A stretch of DNA of 16,945 nucleotides from Ventricola sp051883735 (GCA_051883735.1 JBJEUH010000144.1:1-16945); one strand, 5' to 3'; shown: positions 7,382-14,394, counted from the stretch's first letter. The notes: generated by a model not told the origin, from the sequence alone. Program-made: numbers and translations.

Positions 7382-7990
7382 ATGCTTCCGGAAGGATTTG
7401 TCTACATCAGGGACGTCATCCCGTCCGTTCGCGAGGATATCCGCTACGCGGGCAGCCACAACTTCGTCGGCTGCCCGGTGGACGGCTATTTCGCCCCGCG
7501 CGGCGTGCTGCGCGCGGAGGCGGCCGAGGCGCTCAGACAGGCGGCGGATGCGTTCCAAAAGCAGGGCCTTTTCCTGCTCATCTACGACGCCTATCGTCCC
7601 CAGCGCGCGGTCGATCACTTTGTCCGCTGGGCAAAGGACCTGAGCGACACGAAGATGAAGGCGGAGTTCTACCCGACGCTGGACAAGTCCGAGCTGTTTC
7701 CCAGGGGCTATATCGCCGTGCGCTCCGGCCATTCCCGGGGCCTCACGGTCGATCTGACGCTCACGGACAGGGACGGCGCGCCGCTGGATATGGGCGGCGG
7801 GTTTGACTGGTTTGCCAAGATCTCCTCGCACGATTACGAGGACCTCACGCCCGCGCAGAAGGAAAACCGGCGGCTGCTGCGCGCGGGCATGGAGGCCGCG
7901 GGCTTTGAGGCGTACAGCGAGGAGTGGTGGCACTACACGCTGGGCGGCGAGACGCGGGCCGAGGAATACTACGACTTCCCGATTGAGTGA
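7382..7990 (+). CDS. D-alanyl-D-alanine dipeptidase, VanX/DdpX type (M15D)
   Basis: Zinc dipeptidase of 202 residues, the same length as VanX, that splits free D-Ala-D-Ala into D-alanine. Metal ligands fall in the family motifs: His117 and Asp124 in SGHSRGLTVDLTL, and His184 with the catalytic Glu181 in EEWWHY; the activating arginine is Arg72 in AYRPQR. These positions match VanX within one residue. No signal peptide is present, so it should be cytoplasmic. TGGAGG lies seven bases before the ATG. There is no VanH, VanA-type ligase or VanRS regulator nearby, so recycling of cell-wall dipeptide or D-alanine catabolism is a better guess than glycopeptide resistance. No promoter is obvious; it may be read from fhs through repeat copy A. 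The stop overlaps a weak 6-bp hairpin at 7983-7997. Confidence 0.9.
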   Translation: MLPEGFVYIRDVIPSVREDIRYAGSHNFVGCPVDGYFAPRGVLRAEAAEALRQAADAFQKQGLFLLIYDAYRPQRAVDHFVRWAKDLSDTKMKAEFYPTLDKSELFPRGYIAVRSGHSRGLTVDLTLTDRDGAPLDMGGGFDWFAKISSHDYEDLTPAQKENRRLLRAGMEAAGFEAYSEEWWHYTLGGETRAEEYYDFPIE

Positions 7991-8031
7991 AACTCAACCA
8001 TCCCGCTCGTGAAATGAACGGCATTTACGGC

Positions 8032-8060
8032 TTGACAAGGCGTCACCCGACAGGTACAAT
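8032..8060 (+). promoter_or_regulatory. Sigma-A promoter of the leu operon
   Basis: A consensus TTGACA (8032-8037) and TACAAT (8055-8060) are separated by 17 bases. Transcription should begin near 8067, giving a leader of about 395 nt that contains the T-box. Confidence 0.9.
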
Positions 8061-8066
8061 AATATG

Positions 8067-8335
8067 CAAATCGTGCATAGCTTTTGTAAAGGCCATGAAG
8101 GAAAAAAGACGCATTGCCTGACCCAAAGAGAGCCGGCGTTTGGTGCAAGCCGGCGGCGGGCAAGCGGGATAACTCACTCCGGAGCCGCCCGCGTGATGAG
8201 CGCGGGACGTACGCCGCCGCGTTAAGGCAAATGAGGACCTTTCTGTTGCTGCGTGCGCAGTCAGGTTGAATCAGGGTGGTACCGTGTGGCAATTTCGCCT
8301 CGCCCCTGCGAAAAGCAGGTGTGCGAGGTTTTTTT
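8067..8335 (+). promoter_or_regulatory. T-box leader, probable leucine specifier
   Basis: The T-box core AGGGTGGTACCG (8273-8284) is the site that pairs with the acceptor end of uncharged tRNA. Upstream, AGAGAG-CCGGC (from about 8129) and GGTGCAAGCCGG give the distal Stem I features. The specifier loop appears as ATAACTCAC, with CTC (8173-8175) followed by A, as expected for tRNA-Leu(GAG). A CCCGCG/CGCGGG hairpin (8188-8206) would be Stem III. A strong terminator follows. Uncharged tRNA would stabilise the antiterminator and allow leuCDB transcription when leucine is short. The leucine call rests both on the codon and on the downstream genes; another register of the loop cannot be excluded. 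Confidence 0.93.
8298..8335 (+). terminator. T-box terminator before leuC
   Basis: CCTCGC and CCTGC (8298-8309) pair with GCAGG and GCGAGG (8315-8328) around a GAAAA loop and a small internal loop, followed by seven T. The 127 bases between this and leuC hold only the ribosome binding site that I can recognise. Confidence 0.93.
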
Positions 8336-8462
8336 GTGGGCTGTGCCCACACCCGCTTCCGAACAGCCTGACACGACATCGAATCCCGTCGGACGCTGCA
8401 CGGAGGCTTGCGGAGTTCCCTGTCTGTTCCAAAGAGAAATGAATCATGAGGAGGTCAAAACG

Positions 8463-9725
8463 ATGGGCATGACCATGACGCAGAAAATCCTCGCGCGCGC
8501 CGCGGGCGTTCAAAGCTGCCGCGCCGGCGAACTGCTGATGTGCAGGCTCGACCTGGTGCTGGGCAACGACATCACCGCGCCGGTCGCGATCAACGAGTTT
8601 GAGAAGATGGGTGCGACGAAGGTGTTCGACCCCGCGAAGATCGCGCTGATCCCGGATCACTTCGTCCCCAACAAGGACATCAAGTCCGCGACGATGGCCA
8701 AGCAGATGCGCGACTTCGCCAAGGCGCAGAAGATCGTGCACTATTACGAGGTGGGCCGCGTGGGCATCGAGCACGCGCTGCTGCCGGAGCAGGGCCTCGT
8801 CGCCCCGGGCGAGGTCATCATCGGCGCGGACAGCCACACCTGCACCTACGGCGCGGTCGGCGCGTTCTCCACGGGCGTGGGCTCCACGGATATGGCCGTG
8901 GGCATGGCGACCGGCGAGTGCTGGTTCAAGGTGCCGGAGGCGGTCAAGGTCGTGCTGAAGGGCAGGATGAAGCCGTGGGTGTCCGGCAAGGACGTGATTC
9001 TGCACCTCATCGGCGAGATCGGCGTGGACGGCGCGCTGTATCAGTCCCTGGAGTTCACCGGCGAGGGCGTGAAGGAGATCGACATGGACGGCCGCCTGAC
9101 GATCGCGAACATGGCGATCGAGGCCGGCGCGAAGAACGGCATCTTCCCGGTGGACGACGTCTGCAAGGCCTATCTGGCTGAACGCGTCAGCCGCCCGTTC
9201 ACGGCGTTTGAGGCGGACGAGGACGCGGAGTACGCGAAGGTCGTGGAGATCGACCTTGACCAGCTTGACATGACCGTCTCCCTGCCGCACCTGCCGGAGA
9301 ACACGAAGCCCGCGCGCGAATGCACCGACCTGGCGATCGATCAGGTCGTCATCGGCAGCTGCACCAACGGCCGCATCAGCGACATGCGCGTCGCGGCAAA
9401 GCTCCTCAAGGGCAAAAAGGTGGCGCCGTATCTGCGCTGCATCGTCATCCCCGGCACGCAGCAGGTCGTGAAGACCTGCCTGGAGGAGGGCCTCGTGGAC
9501 ATCTTCATCGACGCGGGCGCGATCTTCACCATGCCGACCTGCGGCCCGTGCCTGGGCGGCCACTGCGGCGTGCTGGCCGACGGCGAGCGCGCGGTGTCCA
9601 CCACGAACCGCAACTTTGTGGGCCGCATGGGCCACACCGGCAGCGAAGTCATCCTGGCCAGCCCGGCGGTTGCCGCCGCTTCCGCGATCATGGGCCGCGT
9701 CGCCACGCCTGAGGAGGTCATGTAA
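8463..9725 (+). CDS. leuC: 3-isopropylmalate dehydratase, large subunit
   Basis: Aconitase-family protein of 420 residues, the length of the two-subunit archaeal/clostridial LeuC type rather than the 460-470 residue enterobacterial form. With LeuD it isomerises 2-isopropylmalate to 3-isopropylmalate using a [4Fe-4S] cluster. The cluster cysteines are Cys300 in GSCTNGR and Cys360/Cys363 in TCGPCLGGHCG; the substrate region GADSHTCTYGAVGAFSTGVGS is split over 121-141. AGGAGG lies eight bases before the ATG at 8463; the frame stays open upstream through the T-box terminator but that is not coding. It is the first gene after the leucine T-box and ends one base before leuD. A homoaconitase-type activity is possible in this subfamily but the leu context argues for isopropylmalate. 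Confidence 0.95.
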   Translation: MGMTMTQKILARAAGVQSCRAGELLMCRLDLVLGNDITAPVAINEFEKMGATKVFDPAKIALIPDHFVPNKDIKSATMAKQMRDFAKAQKIVHYYEVGRVGIEHALLPEQGLVAPGEVIIGADSHTCTYGAVGAFSTGVGSTDMAVGMATGECWFKVPEAVKVVLKGRMKPWVSGKDVILHLIGEIGVDGALYQSLEFTGEGVKEIDMDGRLTIANMAIEAGAKNGIFPVDDVCKAYLAERVSRPFTAFEADEDAEYAKVVEIDLDQLDMTVSLPHLPENTKPARECTDLAIDQVVIGSCTNGRISDMRVAAKLLKGKKVAPYLRCIVIPGTQQVVKTCLEEGLVDIFIDAGAIFTMPTCGPCLGGHCGVLADGERAVSTTNRNFVGRMGHTGSEVILASPAVAAASAIMGRVATPEEVM

Positions 9726-9726
9726 T

Positions 9727-10221
9727 ATGAAGGTCAAGTCTACGGTCATCCGGTACGGCGATCACGTCGATACCGACGTCATCATCCCGGCCCGCTATCT
9801 CAACACCACCGATCACAAGGAGCTGGCCTCCCACTGCATGGAGGACATCGACAGCGATTTCAAGGCGAAGAGCGAAACAAGCAAGATCATCGTGGCGGGC
9901 CGCAACTTTGGCTGCGGCTCCTCCCGCGAGCATGCGCCCATCGCCATCAAGGCCAGCGGCATCCAGCTGGTCATCGCGGACAGCTTTGCCCGCATCTTCT
10001 ACCGCAATTCCATCGACATCGGCCTGCCGATCGTCGAGTGCCCGGCGGCCTCCGCGGCCATCGCCGAGGGGCACGAGGTCGAGGCCGATCTGGACAGCGG
10101 CGTGATTGCCGATCTGACCACCGGCGAGACGTTCAAAGCGGCGCCGCTGCCGCCGTTCATCCAGGAGATCGTCAACTGCGGCGGCATCGCGAACTACGTC
10201 CGCAAGAAGGTACAGGCTTAA
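9727..10221 (+). CDS. leuD: 3-isopropylmalate dehydratase, small subunit
   Basis: Swivelling-domain partner of LeuC, 164 residues, the normal short LeuD2 length. It carries the substrate-recognition motif NFGCGSSREHAP at about 58-69, the N-terminal HVDTDVIIPARYL segment, and DSFARIFYRNSIDIGLP near 85-101. The start lies one base after the leuC stop, and its ribosome binding site GAGGAGG is inside the end of leuC, so the two subunits are probably translated together. The stop codon is followed at once by repeat copy B, whose strong hairpins may reduce transcription into leuB. Confidence 0.96.
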   Translation: MKVKSTVIRYGDHVDTDVIIPARYLNTTDHKELASHCMEDIDSDFKAKSETSKIIVAGRNFGCGSSREHAPIAIKASGIQLVIADSFARIFYRNSIDIGLPIVECPAASAAIAEGHEVEADLDSGVIADLTTGETFKAAPLPPFIQEIVNCGGIANYVRKKVQA

Positions 10222-10287
10222 TTGGGGCCGCAGGCCCCAAACCCCGCCTGAGGGACAAGTCCCTCAGACTCCCTTCTTCGCTTCGCG
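10222..10287 (-). repeat. Dispersed hairpin element, copy B (reversed)
   Basis: Read on the minus strand it runs CGCGAAGCGAAGAAGGG, then hairpin 1 CTGAGGGAC/GTCCCTCAG, then CGGGGT, then hairpin 2 TTGGGGCC/GGCCCCAA. On the plus strand the arms are 10222-10229/10233-10240 and 10248-10256/10259-10267. It begins directly after the leuD stop codon. The same layout occurs at copies A and C with different but still complementary arm sequences. Confidence 0.85.
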
Positions 10288-10315
10288 GAGGTTAAAAGAG
10301 AGTCTGTGCTGCATC

Positions 10316-10362
10316 ACTCCCTCAGTCAGCTGCGCTGACAGCTCCCTCAGCGAGGGAGCCTT
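10316..10362 (+). repeat. Double palindrome between leuD and leuB
   Basis: GTCAGC/GCTGAC (10325-10339) is followed at once by GCTCCCTC/GAGGGAGC (10341-10359), embedded in ACTCCCTCAG and CCTTT. The arrangement resembles a short palindromic intergenic repeat that I recall as frequent in GC-rich gut Clostridia. The short CTTT tail makes it a weak terminator candidate at best. Confidence 0.6.
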
Positions 10363-10365
10363 TGC

Positions 10366-10459
10366 CTCCCTCCGTGAGGGACGTTTCAATAGCCGCGCCC
10401 AGCGGGCGATGCAGGCTGATGAAACGCCGAAGGTTGGCTGCCGCAGCAGCCGGAGGGAG
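10366..10459 (+). ncRNA. Structured leader element before leuB (three-way-junction-like)
   Basis: A perfect 9-bp outer helix, CTCCCTCCG (10366-10374) with CGGAGGGAG (10451-10459), encloses two further helices. One is a long hairpin: CGTTTCA/TGAAACG (10382-10388 with 10420-10426), then AGCC/GGCT (10391-10394 with 10414-10417), then CGCCC/GGGCG (10396-10408). The other is GGCTGC/GCAGCC (10436-10451, sharing one base with the outer helix). It ends 50 bases before leuB. It matches no riboswitch consensus I know. It could be a cis-regulatory RNA, an internal attenuator or a mobile palindromic element. Confidence 0.5.
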
Positions 10460-10509
10460 TTTCCTGTGCATTGAGGATACAATAAAGGTTTACAGGGAGG
10501 AACCATCCC

Positions 10510-11574
10510 ATGAATGCGAATATTGTCACCCTGCCGGGCGATTACATCGGCCCGGAGATCGTCGCGCAGGCGGTCAAGGTGCTTCAGAAGGTGGCGCAGA
10601 AGTACGGCCACACCTTCCGTTTTGAGGAGTGCGCGCTCGGCGGCGCGTCCATCGACGCGTACGGCGTGCCGCTGACGGACGAGACGCTCGCCAAGTGCAA
10701 CGCCGCCGACGCGGTGCTCATGGGCAGCGTCGGCGGGCCGAAGTGGGACGGCGTGGAAGCATCCCGCCGCCCGGAGAAGGGCCTGCTGGCCCTGCGCAAG
10801 GGCATGCAGGTCTTTGCGAACCTGCGCCCCTGCACGATCCATCCGCAGCTGGCGGGCGCGTGCCCGCTGCGCCCGGACATCATCGCCCAGCCGATCGACG
10901 TCATGATCCTGCGCGAGCTGACCGGCGACATCTACTTCGGCAAGCGCTGGCGCAGCGAGGACCGCACGGCCGCGACCGACGAGATGGCGTACAGCGAGAT
11001 GGAGGTCGAGCGCCTGGCGCGCATCGGCTTTGAGATGGCCATGAAGCGCCGCAAAAAGCTCTGCTCGGTGGACAAGGCGAACGTGCTGGAGTGCTCCCGA
11101 CTGTGGCGCGAGACGGTCGCGAAGCTGGCGAAGGAGTACCCGGAGGTCGAGGTGACCTACATGTACGTCGACAACGCAGCGATGCAGCTCATCCTGCGCC
11201 CGAGCCAGTTCGACGTGATGATCACCGGCAACCTCTTCGGCGACATCCTCTCCGACGAGAGCGCAGCCATCGCGGGCAGCCTGGGCATGATGCCCTCCGC
11301 CAGCCTGGGCGCGGGCACGCGCGGCCTGTACGAGCCGATTCACGGCTCCGCCCCGGACATCGCGGGCAGGGACATCGCCAACCCGCTGGGCACCATCCTC
11401 TCCGGCGCGCTGCTGCTGCGCCACAGCCTGGGCCTTGAAGCGGAGGCCGCGGCGATCGAGGCGGCGGTCACGCAGGTGCTCGACGAGGGCTGGCGCACCG
11501 GCGACATCTGGTCCGAGGGCTGCACGAGGGTCGGCTGCACGCAGATGGGCGACCTCGTGGCGGCGCGGATCTGA
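10510..11574 (+). CDS. leuB: 3-isopropylmalate dehydrogenase
   Basis: NAD-dependent oxidative decarboxylase of 354 residues that turns 3-isopropylmalate into 2-oxoisocaproate, the last dedicated step to leucine. Visible: an N-terminal LPGDYIGPEI (most relatives have Gly where Tyr stands), the substrate-binding arginines in LRPCTIHP near 101-108 and the following LRPD, ELTGDIYFGKR near 136-146, the SVDKANVLE stretch, and the metal-binding aspartates in GDILSDESAAIAGSLGMMPSASLG, seen as two overlapping motifs. GGGAGG lies nine bases before the ATG. It is separated from leuD by 288 bases of repeats and structured sequence, unusually far for one operon; a -10-like TACAAT at 10478-10483 has no good -35. 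The stop overlaps the start of ogt by one base. Confidence 0.96.
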   Translation: MNANIVTLPGDYIGPEIVAQAVKVLQKVAQKYGHTFRFEECALGGASIDAYGVPLTDETLAKCNAADAVLMGSVGGPKWDGVEASRRPEKGLLALRKGMQVFANLRPCTIHPQLAGACPLRPDIIAQPIDVMILRELTGDIYFGKRWRSEDRTAATDEMAYSEMEVERLARIGFEMAMKRRKKLCSVDKANVLECSRLWRETVAKLAKEYPEVEVTYMYVDNAAMQLILRPSQFDVMITGNLFGDILSDESAAIAGSLGMMPSASLGAGTRGLYEPIHGSAPDIAGRDIANPLGTILSGALLLRHSLGLEAEAAAIEAAVTQVLDEGWRTGDIWSEGCTRVGCTQMGDLVAARI

Positions 11575-12083
11575 TGCAGTACATCAGCCGCTACGCCTCG
11601 CCCCTGGGCGGCATGCTCCTGGCGGCGGACGATGCGGGCCTGACGGGCCTGTGGTTTGAGGGGCAGAAGCACTTCGCCCGGAGCCTTGGCGGGGCGCACG
11701 AGGAGCGGGAGATTCCGCTCTTTGATGACGTAAAGCGCTGGCTGGATCAGTACTTTTCCGGCAGAGAGCCGGATTTCATGCCGCCGCTGCACCCCGCCGG
11801 CACGGTGTTTCAGCGCGAGGTCTGGGCCATCCTTTGCGCCATCCCCTACGGGGAGACGACGACCTACGGCGCAATCGCTGCGCAGCTCGCCAGGCAGCGC
11901 GGGCTTGCGCACATGTCGGCGCAGGCCGTGGGCGGCGCGGTGGGCCGCAATCCAATCTCCGTGATCGTGCCCTGCCATCGCGTGCTGGGCGCGGACGGCA
12001 GCCTGACGGGCTACGCGGGCGGAATAGAGCGCAAGCGCCGGCTGCTGGCGCTGGAAGGTGCGCCCTTTGATCCTGATCAATAA
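11574..12083 (+). CDS. ogt: Methylated-DNA-protein-cysteine S-methyltransferase
   Basis: Suicide DNA repair protein of 169 residues that moves the methyl group from O6-methylguanine, and usually O4-methylthymine, to its own cysteine. The active site is IVPCHRVLG at about 137-145, preceded by the DNA-binding helix-turn-helix region (IPYGETTTYGAIAAQL) and the QAVGGAVGRNP arginine-finger segment. The N-terminal part is short and typical of Ogt-like proteins, with no Ada regulatory domain. The ATG shares one base with the leuB stop (TGATG), and there is no strong ribosome binding site, so translation is probably coupled to leuB. It would therefore come under the leucine T-box. A hairpin terminator lies 16 bases after the stop. 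Confidence 0.94.
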   Translation: MQYISRYASPLGGMLLAADDAGLTGLWFEGQKHFARSLGGAHEEREIPLFDDVKRWLDQYFSGREPDFMPPLHPAGTVFQREVWAILCAIPYGETTTYGAIAAQLARQRGLAHMSAQAVGGAVGRNPISVIVPCHRVLGADGSLTGYAGGIERKRRLLALEGAPFDPDQ

Positions 12084-12095
12084 GAATCCATGACA

Positions 12096-12132
12096 AAAAC
12101 CGGCGCAGGACGAGATCCCTGCGCCGGCTGTT
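12096..12132. terminator. Terminator between ogt and the amylase gene
   Basis: CCGGCGCAGG (12100-12109) pairs perfectly with CCTGCGCCGG (12118-12127) around an 8-base loop. The minus-strand side ends in TTTTTG, so it should stop transcripts from the amylase gene well; on the plus strand the tail CTGTTTG is weaker but it probably also ends the leu-ogt transcript. Confidence 0.82.
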
Positions 12133-12170
12133 TGATTCATGGGGATTTATACTGTTTTCAAATAGAAACA

Positions 12171-12221
12171 GCCATGTGCGAAGCCCCGTCAGGTAACGCT
12201 TCGCTCCCTGACTACGATGGC
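12171..12221. repeat. Two-step palindrome in the ogt-amylase gap
   Basis: GCCAT (12171-12175) pairs with ATGGC (12217-12221) outside, and GTCAGG (12188-12193) pairs with CCTGAC (12207-12212) inside, with CGCTTCGCT in the loop. A weaker CTGTTT/AAACAG pair (12152-12171) lies just before it. Together with the terminator and repeat copy C it fills the 260-base gap, in which I see no gene. Confidence 0.5.
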
Positions 12222-12247
12222 TTTGATCGCTTCGCGACAGAGGAACG

Positions 12248-12314
12248 TTGGGGGATTTCATCCCCCAAACCCCTAGCCTGGGGACCCGTCCCCAGACCCC
12301 TTCTTCGCTTCGCG
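12248..12314 (-). repeat. Dispersed hairpin element, copy C (reversed)
   Basis: On the minus strand it reads CGCGAAGCGAAGAAGGGGT, hairpin 1 CTGGGGAC/GTCCCCAG (12278-12285 with 12288-12295), TAGGGG, then hairpin 2 TTGGGGGAT/ATCCCCCAA (arms 12248-12256 and 12260-12268). It begins 29 bases after the amylase stop and points the same way as that gene, as copy A does with fhs. Confidence 0.85.
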
Positions 12315-12343
12315 CTATGGAAGCATCTTTGTACAAAAGCGTC

Positions 12344-14314
12344 TTATTCCCGCTCCGTCTGTACCTCGGGCTGGGCGAAATAGGTCACGCCGCGCATGCC
12401 GGCGACCGTCACGGAGAACGCGCCCGCGCGGGCCTGATGCACCTCGTCGCGGTCGGAGACGATCTCCTGTGCGCCCATCAGCTCCTGCGAGGTGAGGTAG
12501 ACCGTCGCCGTGCGGGCGCTGCGGTTGATCAGCGTGACCGCGCAGGCGTCCTTCGCCTTGCGGCCCAGCGCGTCCACGCCGCCCTCGATCGTACGAATCA
12601 CGCCCAGCACGTCGTCGCACGGCGCGATGAAGCGGCATTCGCCGGTGCGCAGCACCTGGTTCTTCTGGCGCATCGCGATCATGCCGCGGTAGTAGGCGAG
12701 CAGCTGCTTGTCCTCCGCGCCCCAGGGATAGGTGCGCCGGCAGAACGGATCGGCGCAGCCCTCCATGCCCGCCTCGTCGGCGTAGTAGATGCAGGGCATG
12801 CCGGGTACGCTCATGATCATGCGCAGCATCATGCGCTCGCGCAGCGTGCCGATCATGCGCTCCTCCGGGGTGAGGTGGTGCTCGGCGCGCTTGTCGCGCG
12901 GGATGTCGTTGCCGTCGTTGCCGGAGAGCACGTTGAGGATGCGCGGCCTGTCGTGGCTGCCCATCAGGTTCATCAGCGAATACAGGAACGGCTTGGGGTA
13001 GTTCTGCATCAGCGCCGTCAGATCGCGCACCACCGCCCCCGCTGTCTTGCCGGACATCAGGAAGGACACCAGCGCGTCGCGCAGCGGATAGTTCATCACG
13101 CTGTCCAGCGTGTCGCCCAGCACATAGGAGCGCATCACGCCGTAGGCGACCTTGTGGCTCGCGTCCTCCCAGACCTCGCCCAGCACCGCCGCGTCCGCAT
13201 CGGCGGACTTGACCTCCCTGCGCAGCTCGCGCAGAAATTCCATCGGCAGCTCGTCCGCCACATCCAGCCGCCAGCCGCTGGTGCCCGCCCGCACCCAGTG
13301 CTTGACCACCGCGTCCTCGCCGTTCAGAATGTACTTGCGGAAGTCCTCGTCCATCTCGTTGACGTTAGGAAGCGTGCGGAAGCCCCACCAGCAGTCGTAG
13401 TCGTCCGGCCAGTTCTTGAAGGTGAACCACTTCCTGTACGGGGAGTCCGGATCGCGGTACGCGCCGACCTTCTCGCCGTGCGTGCCGCGGCGGTTGAAGT
13501 ACACGCTGTCGCTGCCGACGTGGGAGAACACGCCGTCCAGCAGGATGCGGATGCCCATGGCCCGGGCCTCCTCGCAGAGCTGGTGCAGCTTCTGCTCGTC
13601 GCCGAACATCGGATCGACCTGCATGTAGTTGCCGGTGTCGTATTTGTGGTTGGTGCGCGCGGTGAAGATCGGGTTGAAGTAGATGACGCTCACGCCCAGC
13701 TCCTTGAGGTAGGGCAGCTTCTGGCGCACGCCCTCCAGGTTGCCGCCGAAGAAATCGTGCGCGAAGTTGTCGCCGTTCTCCGAGACGTCCAGCCAGGGCA
13801 TGTCGTTCCAGTCTGTGTGCAGATCGACCTTTGCATTCGTGCCGTCCTTGGCATGCAGCAGCGCGTCCGTGCCCTCGCCGTGATAGAAGCGGTCCACCAT
13901 GATCTGATACATGATGCCGTCGCACATCCACGCGGGCGTGCTGTAACGGGGATCGTAGACCGTGATCTGGAAGTCCGTGCCGGTGCCGCTCATGCGGCCC
14001 TCGCCGCAGCCGGACTCGTCCGGCGCGCCCAGGCGCAGGCGGCTGCCGTCCGTGCAGGCCGCTTCAAAGCAGTACCAGTACAGGCACGGCGTCTCGCTGA
14101 CTGTCACCTGCACCTCATAAAAGCGCTTCCCGTCCTTCGCGCCCAGCGGCCGCATCGGGAAGCGCTGCTCCTTTCCGTCCCACACGCGCAGGTTCAGGCT
14201 GTCCGGCTCGCCCGGGCCGCTCACGGCTACGCGAAGGCGAACCTGCGAGCCCGCGGCCAATGCGCCCAGAGGAAAGCGATAGAATGCGTCCGTGGTATTA
14301 TGCTGGAGAATCAT
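12344..14314 (-). CDS. GH13 alpha-glucan hydrolase, neopullulanase/cyclomaltodextrinase type
   Basis: Protein of 656 residues with no signal peptide, so probably cytoplasmic and acting on imported maltodextrins or cyclodextrins. An N-terminal beta-sandwich domain of the CBM34 kind (about 1-120, opening ILQHNTTDAFYRFPLGAL) precedes the TIM barrel, which opens at MYQIMVDRFYHG (about 135-146). The four GH13 regions are present: DGVFSHVG (Asp260), GWRLDVADE with nucleophile Asp351, VLGEVWED with acid/base Glu380, and MGSHDRPR with Asp455. MPGMPCIYYADEAGMEG and a C-terminal beta domain follow. The start at 14314 is preferred because GGAG lies ten bases upstream and family proteins begin here; an in-frame ATG at 14338 lacks a ribosome binding site. 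It stands alone behind a promoter at 14469-14497 and a 148-nt leader. Exact specificity within the subfamily is not readable. Confidence 0.92.
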   Translation of the reverse strand: MILQHNTTDAFYRFPLGALAAGSQVRLRVAVSGPGEPDSLNLRVWDGKEQRFPMRPLGAKDGKRFYEVQVTVSETPCLYWYCFEAACTDGSRLRLGAPDESGCGEGRMSGTGTDFQITVYDPRYSTPAWMCDGIMYQIMVDRFYHGEGTDALLHAKDGTNAKVDLHTDWNDMPWLDVSENGDNFAHDFFGGNLEGVRQKLPYLKELGVSVIYFNPIFTARTNHKYDTGNYMQVDPMFGDEQKLHQLCEEARAMGIRILLDGVFSHVGSDSVYFNRRGTHGEKVGAYRDPDSPYRKWFTFKNWPDDYDCWWGFRTLPNVNEMDEDFRKYILNGEDAVVKHWVRAGTSGWRLDVADELPMEFLRELRREVKSADADAAVLGEVWEDASHKVAYGVMRSYVLGDTLDSVMNYPLRDALVSFLMSGKTAGAVVRDLTALMQNYPKPFLYSLMNLMGSHDRPRILNVLSGNDGNDIPRDKRAEHHLTPEERMIGTLRERMMLRMIMSVPGMPCIYYADEAGMEGCADPFCRRTYPWGAEDKQLLAYYRGMIAMRQKNQVLRTGECRFIAPCDDVLGVIRTIEGGVDALGRKAKDACAVTLINRSARTATVYLTSQELMGAQEIVSDRDEVHQARAGAFSVTVAGMRGVTYFAQPEVQTERE

Positions 14315-14394
14315 GGGAGGTCCACTCCATTCAGTCATTTTCTCGCGCCGGGATGCTGCAGCCGTTTTGTATCTTCATGCAGAAACCGCTTGGG

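Noticed and set aside
7382..7990. Vancomycin resistance gene vanX
   Set aside because: The fold and active site match, but no other van component is nearby, so a resistance role is not supported by this window.
8253..8462. N-terminal extension of leuC upstream of 8463
   Set aside because: The frame is open, but it runs through the T-box core and terminator, and the protein there has no family similarity. The start at 8463 has AGGAGG.
10366..10459. Glycine riboswitch suggested by ACGCCGAAGG
   Set aside because: Only this short stretch resembles the glycine aptamer; the remaining conserved blocks and helix order are absent.
10478..10483. Separate promoter for leuB at TACAAT
   Set aside because: The base 17 upstream falls in GGGAGT, far from TTGACA, and there is no extended -10. 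It is kept only as a remark.
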